The notes under the pieces: model-generated
What the model was told of the DNA's origin: nothing
Database searches by the model: none
The model's input: the letters and a program-made list of their open reading frames with translations, nothing else
Translations under genes and position numbers: made by a program
Part shown: positions 21,255 through 28,078 of the stretch, piece after piece
Layout: each line of letters begins with the position of its first letter
Position numbering within the stretch: the first letter of the stretch is position 1
From: Phytopseudomonas daroniae
GTDB taxonomy: Bacteria > Pseudomonadota > Gammaproteobacteria > Pseudomonadales > Pseudomonadaceae
DNA: 46,750 nt
Direction: 5' to 3'
Assembly (NCBI RefSeq): GCF_004327285.1
Contig: NZ_QJUI01000026.1
Span: forward strand, 1 to 46,750

Positions 21255-21809
21255 ATGCCGACTTCCAGTTCTCCCTACGCTGCATTCGCCACCTTGCTTG
21301 CCAGTGGTGGCTCTTCTGTTTCTCCTGCCGAACTGCACGGCCTGCTGCTGGGCCGCAGTTGTGCTGGTGCCGGCTTCGAGGCCGGCCCCTGGCTGGCCGA
21401 TGCCACCGAGCTGCTCGGTGCCGAGCCCCCGGACAACGTCCGTCAGGCGCTGATTGGCCTGCAGGAGATGGTACGCGGCGAATTGACCGGTGACGATGTC
21501 ACCGTGGTCTTGCTGCTGCCCTCCGACGACGCCCCGCTGGCCGAGCGAGCGGCGGCTCTGGGCCAGTGGTGCCAGGGCTTTCTCGGTGGCTTCGGTCTGA
21601 CCGCCGGTGACGCCGCGCTGAGCGCTGAAGCCATGGAAGTGCTGCAGGATTTGTCCGCCATCGCCCAGGTGCAGAATGCGCTGGACGAATCCGAGGACGG
21701 TGAGAACGATTACATGGAGGTCACGGAGTACCTGCGTGTGGCGCCCTTGCTGCTGTTCACCGAGTGCACCAAGCCGGCTGCCCCAACGCCAAAGCCCTCG
21801 CTGCACTGA
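21255..21809 (+). CDS. ygfB: UPF0149 family protein YgfB
   Basis: A 184-residue soluble helical protein of the YgfB/YecA (UPF0149) family. It shows the family core SPAELHGLLLGRSCAG near 23-38, QWCQGFLGGFGL near 103-114 and a C-terminal DYMEVTEYLRVAPLLLF. In P. aeruginosa, YgfB affects ampDh3 expression and beta-lactam resistance, so a regulatory role is likely here. It heads the ygfB-pepP-ubiH-ubiI gene string and is divergent from the zapA pair. Confidence 0.92.
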   Translation: MPTSSSPYAAFATLLASGGSSVSPAELHGLLLGRSCAGAGFEAGPWLADATELLGAEPPDNVRQALIGLQEMVRGELTGDDVTVVLLLPSDDAPLAERAAALGQWCQGFLGGFGLTAGDAALSAEAMEVLQDLSAIAQVQNALDESEDGENDYMEVTEYLRVAPLLLFTECTKPAAPTPKPSLH

Positions 21810-21848
21810 TCCCGCCTTCCATTCGACTGATCGGAACCTAGCTTGCCC

Positions 21849-23183
21849 ATGACCAGCATCTCCAAAGCGGAATACGCCCGTCGACGCAAGACGCTGATGG
21901 CGCAGATGGAACCCAACAGCATCGCCATCCTGCCGGCGGCGCCGGTGTTCATCCGTAACCGTGATGTTGAGCACGTATACCGCCAGGACAGCGACTTCCA
22001 GTACCTTTCCGGTTTCCCCGAGCCCGAGGCGGTTATCGCCCTGATCCCGGGCCGCGAGCACGGCGAATATGTGCTGTTCTGCCGCGAGCGTGATCCCGAG
22101 CGTGAGCTGTGGGATGGCCTGCGTGCCGGCCAGGAAGGGGCCATCAGTCGCTTTGGCGCGGACGATGCCTTTCCCATCGGTGATATCGACGACATTCTGC
22201 CGGGCCTGATCGAGGGTCGTGAGCGTGTCTACTACGCGGTGGGTACCAACCCGGAGTTCGACCGACACCTGATGGAGTGGGTCAACGTGATCCGCTCCAA
22301 GGCCCGCCAGGGCGCCACGCCGCCGAAGGAATTCGTCGCCCTCAATCACCTGTTGCACGATCTGCGCCTGTACAAGTCCGCCGGGGAAGTGAAGGTGATG
22401 CGCGAAGCGGCGCAGATTTCCGCCCGTGCCCACGTGCGCGCCATGCAGGCCAGCCGCGCCGGATTGTACGAATATCACCTGGAAGCCGAGCTGGATTACG
22501 AGTTCCGCAAAGGTGGCGCGAAGATGCCGGCCTACGGCTCCATCGTCGCGGCGGGCAGGAATGCCTGCATCCTGCATTACCGCGAGAACGATGCCCTGCT
22601 CAAGGACGGCGACGTGGTACTGATCGACGCCGGTTGCGAGATCGACTGCTACGCCAGCGACATTACCCGTACCTTCCCGGTCAGCGGCAAGTTCTCGCCC
22701 GAGCAGAAGGCCATCTACGAGATCGTGTTGGCGGCCAACATGGAAGCCTTCAAGCACATCGCCCCCGGACGTCACTGGAACGAAGCCCATGAGGCCACCG
22801 TGCGGGTGATTACCGCCGGGCTGGTCGAGCTGGGCCTGCTCAAGGGTAATGTCGATGAGCTGATCGCCGCGGAAGCCTACAAACCGTTCTACATGCACCG
22901 TGCCGGCCACTGGCTGGGTATGGACGTGCACGATGTTGGCGAATACAAGGTCGGCGGCGAATGGCGCGTGCTCGAAGTGGGCATGGCCATGACCGTCGAG
23001 CCGGGCATCTACATCGCCGTGGATAACCAGAGCGTCGCCAAGAAATGGCGCGGCATCGGTGTACGCATCGAGGATGATGTCGTGGTGACCAAGACGGGCT
23101 GCGAGATTCTCACCGGCGACGTGCCCAAGGCCGTCGACGAGATCGAGGCACTGATGGCCGCCGCCCGCGCGCAGGTAGCCTGA
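21849..23183 (+). CDS. pepP: Xaa-Pro aminopeptidase P
   Basis: A cytosolic metallopeptidase that removes the first residue when proline is second. The 444-residue product begins MTSISKAEYARRRKTLM. The creatinase-type N-domain carries DVEHVYRQDSDFQYLSGF. The C-terminal pita-bread domain has the dinuclear metal ligands: the two Asp of DAGCEIDCYASD near 260 and 271, HRAGHWLGMDVHD, MTVEPGIY and RIEDD. The ATG at 21849 is preferred over a TTG two codons earlier. It is followed 4 bases later by ubiH. Confidence 0.96.
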   Translation: MTSISKAEYARRRKTLMAQMEPNSIAILPAAPVFIRNRDVEHVYRQDSDFQYLSGFPEPEAVIALIPGREHGEYVLFCRERDPERELWDGLRAGQEGAISRFGADDAFPIGDIDDILPGLIEGRERVYYAVGTNPEFDRHLMEWVNVIRSKARQGATPPKEFVALNHLLHDLRLYKSAGEVKVMREAAQISARAHVRAMQASRAGLYEYHLEAELDYEFRKGGAKMPAYGSIVAAGRNACILHYRENDALLKDGDVVLIDAGCEIDCYASDITRTFPVSGKFSPEQKAIYEIVLAANMEAFKHIAPGRHWNEAHEATVRVITAGLVELGLLKGNVDELIAAEAYKPFYMHRAGHWLGMDVHDVGEYKVGGEWRVLEVGMAMTVEPGIYIAVDNQSVAKKWRGIGVRIEDDVVVTKTGCEILTGDVPKAVDEIEALMAAARAQVA

Positions 23184-23187
23184 GGCC

Positions 23188-24378
23188 ATGCAGCGGGTCG
23201 ATCTGGCGATCATCGGCGGCGGACTGGTCGGTGCCAGCCTGGCGCTGGCGTTGCAGGGCGAGGCGCGTAAACGCGGTTGGCGAATTGCCCTGATCGAGCC
23301 ATTCGCTCCCGGCGAAGGCTACCAGCCAAGCTACGATGCCCGCTCCACGGCGCTTTCCTACGGCTCGCGGCTGATCTACGCAGGCCTCGGCCTGTGGCCG
23401 GCGCTCGCCGAGCAGGCTACGGCCATTCGCCAGATACATGTATCGGATCGCGGGCGCTTCGCTGCCGCACGACTGAGTGCCGAGGAAGAGGGCGTTCCTG
23501 CCCTGGGCTACGTGGTGGAAAACGCCTGGCTCGGCCACTGCCTGTGGCAGGCGCTGGATACCGAGGTGATCCAGTGGCGTTGCCCGGCCCATGTCGAGCG
23601 GATGGAAGCGCTGCCGGATGGCTATCGCCTGACCCTCGATGACGAAACCCTGATCGACTGCTCCCTGGCCGTACTCGCCGATGGCGGGCGCTCGTCGCTG
23701 CGCGAGCAGTTGGGCATCACGGTGCAGCAACGACCCTACGACCAGACCGCGCTGATCGCCAATATCACACCTGCGCGCCCCCATGATGGCGAAGCGTTCG
23801 AACGTTTTACCGAATCCGGGCCGCTGGCGCTGCTGCCGCTGTCCGACAATCGTTGTGCGCTGGTGTGGACGCACCCGAGCCGCGATGCCGAGCGGCTGCT
23901 GAAGCTGGATGAACGAGCGTTCCTCGCGCAATTGCAGGAAGCCTTCGGTTACCGCCTCGGTGCGCTGCGCCAGGTCGGGGCGCGGGTGCCGTATCCACTG
24001 GTGTTGGTCGAAGCGGCCGAGCAGGTGCGCGCCAATCTGGTGGTGCTGGGCAACGCCGCCCATAGCCTGCACCCGATTGCCGGGCAGGGCTTCAACCTGT
24101 CGTTGCGTGATGTTCGTGCCCTGGCCGATACCGTGCTGGCGAGTTCCGCCCCGCTTGGCGATCTGGCCACTCTGCAGCGTTATGCCAGTGCTCAGGCTGG
24201 CGATCAGGCCTTCACCGTGGGTTTCTCGGATCAGGTCACCCGGCTGTTCAGCACCGACCAGCCGTTGCTCGCCGCGGGCCGCAACCTGGGCCTGCTCGGT
24301 CTGGAGTTGCTGCCGCCGGCCAAACGCTGGTTCGCGCGTCAGGCCATGGGCATGGGTACTCGCGGTACGTCGCAATGA
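23188..24378 (+). CDS. ubiH: 2-octaprenyl-6-methoxyphenol hydroxylase UbiH
   Basis: An FAD monooxygenase of ubiquinone synthesis, 396 residues. The N-terminal dinucleotide fold is DLAIIGGGLVGASLALAL, the middle motif is LAVLADGGRSSLREQLG, and the C-terminal FAD motif is GNAAHSLHPIAGQGFNLSLRD. It is assigned UbiH rather than UbiI by order (next to pepP) and by sequence style. It overlaps the next gene by 4 bases (ATGA), implying coupled translation. Confidence 0.93.
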   Translation: MQRVDLAIIGGGLVGASLALALQGEARKRGWRIALIEPFAPGEGYQPSYDARSTALSYGSRLIYAGLGLWPALAEQATAIRQIHVSDRGRFAAARLSAEEEGVPALGYVVENAWLGHCLWQALDTEVIQWRCPAHVERMEALPDGYRLTLDDETLIDCSLAVLADGGRSSLREQLGITVQQRPYDQTALIANITPARPHDGEAFERFTESGPLALLPLSDNRCALVWTHPSRDAERLLKLDERAFLAQLQEAFGYRLGALRQVGARVPYPLVLVEAAEQVRANLVVLGNAAHSLHPIAGQGFNLSLRDVRALADTVLASSAPLGDLATLQRYASAQAGDQAFTVGFSDQVTRLFSTDQPLLAAGRNLGLLGLELLPPAKRWFARQAMGMGTRGTSQ

Positions 24379-24857
24379 ATGCCCGCCAGCTGGCGCGCAA
24401 GGCTCGCCTGCTGCGCTGGATCATGAATTTCTACCCGCCCTATCTGGGCGCCGGCGTATGGGTTCGGCGCATCGCGCCCGACTTTCGCCAGGTCGAGGTG
24501 AAGATGCGTCTGGGCTGGTACAACCGCAATTACGTGGGCACCCAGTTCGGCGGCAGCCTGTATTCGATGACCGATCCGTTCTACATGTTGATGCTGATGG
24601 AGAACCTGGGCCGCGATTACGTGGTCTGGGACAAGGCTGCCAGCATCGATTTCATCGCGCCTGGCAAAGGCCCGGTATTCGCGTCGTTCGCCATCGACCA
24701 GGCCTTCATCGACGAAGTGCGTGAGCGCACCGCAGCGGGTGAAAAGTACCTGCCCGAGTTGCAGGTGGAAGTGCGTGATGGCGACGGCACTCTGGTGGCG
24801 CGGGTACACAAGACTCTCTACGTGCGGCTCAAGCCGCGCCTGCGGCAGGCAGCCTGA
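24375..24857 (+). CDS. DUF4442 hotdog-fold thioesterase-like protein
   Basis: A 160-residue protein of the DUF4442 family, which has the hotdog fold of PaaI-type acyl-CoA thioesterases. Conserved parts are MNFYPPYLGAGVWVRRIAPDF, NYVGTQFGGSLYSMTDPFYM with the helix that usually carries the active-site acid (Asp of TDPF), and DKAASIDFIAPGKG. It lies inside the ubiH-ubiI string, overlapping ubiH by 4 bases. A role in quinone precursor or acyl-chain handling is possible but unproven. Confidence 0.85.
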   Translation: MNARQLARKARLLRWIMNFYPPYLGAGVWVRRIAPDFRQVEVKMRLGWYNRNYVGTQFGGSLYSMTDPFYMLMLMENLGRDYVVWDKAASIDFIAPGKGPVFASFAIDQAFIDEVRERTAAGEKYLPELQVEVRDGDGTLVARVHKTLYVRLKPRLRQAA

Positions 24858-24870
24858 GGAAATGGACGAA

Positions 24871-26088
24871 ATGCGTGCAGATCTGATCATCGTCGGTGCC
24901 GGAATGGTCGGCAGCGCCCTGGCCCTGGCCTTGCGCGAACAGGGCCTGGAATGCCTGGTGCTGGATGGCGGGCCGATGAGCGTCGAGCCGTTCGATGGCA
25001 GCCTGGCGTACGAGCCAAGGGTCAGCGCGTTGTCGATGGCCAGCCAGCGTATTCTCGAACGCCTCGGCGCCTGGCCGGGCGTGCTGGCGCGGCGCAGTTG
25101 CCCCTACAGCGAGATGCGCGTATGGGATGGCAGCGGCACCGGCAGCATCCATTTCAGTGCTGCCAGTGTGCATGCCGATACCCTCGGCCATATCGTCGAG
25201 AACCGCGTGGTGCAGGACGCCCTGCTCGAGCGCCTGCATGACAGCGATATCGGTCTGCTCGCCAATGCGCGCCTGGAGCGCTTGCGTCACTCCGGGGATG
25301 ACTGGCTGCTGACCCTGGCCGATGGCCGCGAATTGCGTACACCGCTGTTGATCGCGGCTGACGGTGCCAATTCGGCAGTGCGTCGCCTGGCGGGCTGCGA
25401 AACCCGCGAATGGGATTACCTGCACCATGCCATCGTCACCAGCGTGCGTTGTGCCGGTGCCCATCAGGCTACCGCCTGGCAGCGTTTCACCGACCAAGGC
25501 CCGCTGGCTTTTCTACCCCTGGGCGAGCGCGACGGCGAGCATTGGTGCTCGATCGTCTGGTCGACCACGCCGGAGCAGGCGGCCCATCTGATGGCGCTGG
25601 GCGACGATGAGTTTTCCACAGCCCTGGGGCAGGCTTTCGAGTATCGCCTGGGCCAGGTGCTGCAGGTGGATCGACGCCTGTGCATTCCGCTGCGGCAGCG
25701 CCACGCCAAGCGTTATGTCGAGCCTGGGCTGGCGCTGATCGGGGATGCCGCCCATACCATCCACCCTCTGGCCGGGCAGGGCGTCAATCTCGGCTTTCTC
25801 GACGCCGCGGTGCTGGCCGAAGTACTGGGGCAGGCCGCCGGGCGTGGCGAGCGGCTTGCCGACGAGCGCGTGCTGAGCCGCTACGAGCGCCGACGCATGC
25901 CTCACAACCTGGCGATGATGGCGGCGATGGAAGGCTTCCAGCGCCTGTTCCAGAGCGATGCCCTGGCGCTGCGCTGGCTGCGTAATACCGGTCTGGGGCT
26001 GGTCGATGGCCTGGATGAGGCCAAGGCGCTGTTCGTGCGCCAGGCATTGGGCCTGAGCGGCGATCTGCCGGATCTGGCCAGGGCCTGA
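24871..26088 (+). CDS. ubiI: 2-octaprenylphenol hydroxylase UbiI (VisC)
   Basis: An FAD monooxygenase that hydroxylates the C5 position in ubiquinone synthesis; 405 residues. FAD motifs are DLIIVGAGMVGSALALAL, LIAADGANSAVRRLAG and GDAAHTIHPLAGQGVNLGF. Two in-frame ATGs occur at 24862 and 24871. The second is preferred because GAGGA at 24856-24860 is too close to the first. It closes the ubi gene string, and a repeat-bearing intergenic region follows. Confidence 0.92.
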   Translation: MRADLIIVGAGMVGSALALALREQGLECLVLDGGPMSVEPFDGSLAYEPRVSALSMASQRILERLGAWPGVLARRSCPYSEMRVWDGSGTGSIHFSAASVHADTLGHIVENRVVQDALLERLHDSDIGLLANARLERLRHSGDDWLLTLADGRELRTPLLIAADGANSAVRRLAGCETREWDYLHHAIVTSVRCAGAHQATAWQRFTDQGPLAFLPLGERDGEHWCSIVWSTTPEQAAHLMALGDDEFSTALGQAFEYRLGQVLQVDRRLCIPLRQRHAKRYVEPGLALIGDAAHTIHPLAGQGVNLGFLDAAVLAEVLGQAAGRGERLADERVLSRYERRRMPHNLAMMAAMEGFQRLFQSDALALRWLRNTGLGLVDGLDEAKALFVRQALGLSGDLPDLARA

Positions 26089-26183
26089 GTGGCGCAACGG
26101 CGAGAAAGGAGAGCGGTAGCGGCCATTTGTGGACGACGCTTCACCTACGCGGCCCGACCCGTCCACCGCTCTACGATCGCGAT

Positions 26184-26209
26184 GGTGGATGAAAAGAGCG
26201 TCATCCACC
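26184..26209. repeat. short palindromic repeat
   Basis: GGTGGATGA at 26184-26192 and TCATCCACC at 26201-26209 form a 9-bp stem around an 8-base loop. It resembles the GTAGGATGGGTG palindrome at 39199-39250 and is a REP-like element. Confidence 0.65.
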
Positions 26210-26226
26210 CTACGTCCGCTACGGGG

Positions 26227-26281
26227 CCATGGCACGAACGTAGCCTGGATTAGCCGCAGGCGTAATCCGGGGCCGAAGGCC
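26227..26281. repeat. 55-bp dispersed repeat, copy 1
   Basis: Identical to the reverse complement of 39068-39122 at 54 of 55 positions. The core is TAGCCGCAGGCGTAATCC. A copy in each orientation in two intergenic regions marks it as an interspersed element, not part of a gene. Confidence 0.9.
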
Positions 26282-26482
26282 TGAACCTTCGTTATGACGC
26301 GGATCATCGAACGTCCGCTACTGCCTTGTAATCGTCATCGCCGCCGTCCCCCTCGCTTTACCAGCAAAATTCGATCACGGAATTGGTTACACCGCCGCAG
26401 AGCTGCCTTTGTTCGAGCCGTCCCCGTCTATTACTACGGGTTAATCTCCATGCTCAGCTTGCATCCAGCGGAAGGCTTGCAA

Positions 26483-26501
26483 GACAATGCGATGCATTAT
26501 C
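26483..26501. promoter_or_regulatory. Fur box upstream of the FecI-type sigma gene
   Basis: GACAATGCGATGCATTATC matches the Fur consensus at 14 of 19 positions by hand. It lies 21 bases before the sigma-factor ATG. Iron-replete Fur should repress the sigma/anti-sigma pair here. Confidence 0.75.
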
Positions 26502-26522
26502 ATCTTTCGCCCTGGTGCTGCC

Positions 26523-27023
26523 ATGTCCGGCCCGGATCATTCCGCGTTGCATCTTCTCTACAGCGAACACAACGGCTGGCTCAAGGGCTGGCTGCGCGCA
26601 CGCCTGGGCAATGCCAGCGATGCCGCCGATCTGGCCCAGGATACCTTCCTGCGCGTGCTCAGCGCCCGGGACGTGCAGGCCATCCGCGAGCCACGTACCT
26701 ACCTGAGCGCCATCGCCCGTGCGCTGATGATCGACAAGTTCCGGCGCCAGGCCGTCGAGCAGGCTTATCTCGATGTGCTGGCGTTACGGCCCGAGCCGAT
26801 GGACATCTCGCCGGAAACCCGCCTGCTGATCCTGGAAACCCTGATGGCGGTCGACGCCATGCTCGACGGTCTTGGCGAGCGCACGCGGCGCATTTTTCTG
26901 GCGGTGCAACTGGAAGGGCTCAGCTATGTCGCTACCGGCGAGCGCCTGGGCGTGTCGGTGACCACGGTGAAGAAACACATGATCCGTGCCATGACCCACT
27001 GTCTGTTGCTGATGGACGACTGA
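26523..27023 (+). CDS. FecI-type ECF sigma factor
   Basis: A 166-residue extracytoplasmic-function sigma factor that directs RNA polymerase to an iron-uptake receptor gene. Region 2 includes DAADLAQDTFLRVLSARDVQ and REPRTYLSAIARALMIDKFRRQ. Region 4 has the helix-turn-helix LSYVATGERLGVSVTTVKKHM. The start is MSGPDHS at 26523; a 12-codon extension would run through the Fur box and is unlikely. The fecR-like gene follows 3 bases after its stop, and the likely target is the receptor gene next to that. Confidence 0.92.
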   Translation: MSGPDHSALHLLYSEHNGWLKGWLRARLGNASDAADLAQDTFLRVLSARDVQAIREPRTYLSAIARALMIDKFRRQAVEQAYLDVLALRPEPMDISPETRLLILETLMAVDAMLDGLGERTRRIFLAVQLEGLSYVATGERLGVSVTTVKKHMIRAMTHCLLLMDD

Positions 27024-27026
27024 GCG

Positions 27027-27962
27027 ATGGATCGCCAGACCCTGGAAGCCGCCGCTACCTGGTACGTGCAACTCAACGCCACGCCGCCGAGCGAGGCCGA
27101 GCGTCAGGCGCACCGTGAGTGGTTGGCGCAGCACCCTGGGCATCGCCAGGCGTGGGCACGGGTAGAGCGCCTGCAGCATCAGCTCGGCGGCTTGCCGGCG
27201 GACGTTGCGCTACCCGCGCTGGATGGCGTGCGTGCGCGGCGGCGCGTGGTACTCAAAACGTTGGGCTTGCTGCTCGCCTCCGGGGCGGCGGGTTGGGCGT
27301 CCCTCGACCTGGCGCCGACGCAGGCCTGGCTCGCCGATCAGCGCACGGCCACCGGTGAGCGTCGAAACCTGCACCTGAGCGATGGCAGCGTGCTGGATCT
27401 GAATACCGCGACGGCGGTGGATATCCGCTTCGACGCCCGTCTGCGTCAAGTGCAGCTGCATCGCGGCGAGATACTCGTCCGCACCGCTGCCGATCCGGCG
27501 GGACGGCCCTTCGTCGTGCATACCGCGCAAGGCAGTGTGCGGGCGTTGGGTACCTGTTTCAGTGTGCGCTGCGATGGCGACAGAACCCATGTCGCCGTGC
27601 TGCAGGACGTTGTCGAAGCGCGTGCGGCGGGGCAACCGAATCGGGCCATACGTCTCGCTGCCAACCAACAGGTCGATGTCGAGGCTGCAGCGGTCGGTAC
27701 GCCCAGCGCCCTACTGCCGGGAGCGGGCGCCTGGGCGCAAGGCATGCTGACAGTGATCGACTGGCGCCTGGATGCCTTCGTCGCCGAGCTGGGGCGCTAC
27801 CGTCCCGGCTATCTGGGCTGCGCCGATACGGTGGCGAGCCTGCGCTTGTCTGGTGCTTTTCGAATCGACGACACCGACATCATCCTGGAAAACCTGGGTG
27901 CTTCGCTGCCGATTCGGGTGCGTTACCTGAGCCGCTATTGGGCGCGCATCGAGCCGGCCTGA
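27027..27962 (+). CDS. FecR-type anti-sigma/sigma regulator
   Basis: An inner-membrane regulator of 311 residues that carries the receptor signal to the sigma factor. Residues 1-50 form the cytosolic DUF4880 domain (AAATWYVQLNATPPSEAER). A hydrophobic segment at about 74-92 (VVLKTLGLLLASGAAGWAS) crosses the membrane. The periplasmic FecR domain follows (LHLSDGSVLDLNTATAVDIRF, GEILVRTAAD). The cognate receptor carries the matching signalling domain. Confidence 0.92.
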   Translation: MDRQTLEAAATWYVQLNATPPSEAERQAHREWLAQHPGHRQAWARVERLQHQLGGLPADVALPALDGVRARRRVVLKTLGLLLASGAAGWASLDLAPTQAWLADQRTATGERRNLHLSDGSVLDLNTATAVDIRFDARLRQVQLHRGEILVRTAADPAGRPFVVHTAQGSVRALGTCFSVRCDGDRTHVAVLQDVVEARAAGQPNRAIRLAANQQVDVEAAAVGTPSALLPGAGAWAQGMLTVIDWRLDAFVAELGRYRPGYLGCADTVASLRLSGAFRIDDTDIILENLGASLPIRVRYLSRYWARIEPA

Positions 27963-27997
27963 TCCAGTCAGCAAAAAAATAGTCATTTTGGGTTGCC

Positions 27998-28016
27998 GAT
28001 TTTCATTCTCATTCGG
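27998..28016. promoter_or_regulatory. Fur-box-like site upstream of the signalling receptor
   Basis: GATTTTCATTCTCATTCGG matches the Fur consensus at about 12 of 19 positions on the minus strand. It lies 62 bases before the receptor start, in the 116-base gap after fecR. A sigma-factor promoter is expected in the same gap, but I cannot place it. Confidence 0.5.
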
Positions 28017-28078
28017 CCAAGCACATGAAGCGGTTTGCAATACCGCGGATCTGCCCAGCTCATGACAAGGAAATGACC

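Larger units (their letters stand above)
26089..26482. other. intergenic region with dispersed repeats
   Basis: About 400 bases without a convincing gene. It holds a hairpin repeat (26184-26209), a 55-bp dispersed repeat (26227-26281) and, at its right end, AT-richer sequence leading to the Fur site of the sigma-factor gene. Between 26282 and 26482 I see nothing I can name. Confidence 0.7.

Noticed and set aside
21222..23213. Open frame of about 660 codons antisense to ygfB and pepP
   Set aside because: It spans two well-supported genes, is composed of low-complexity His/Gly/Gln-rich sequence and has no ribosome site.
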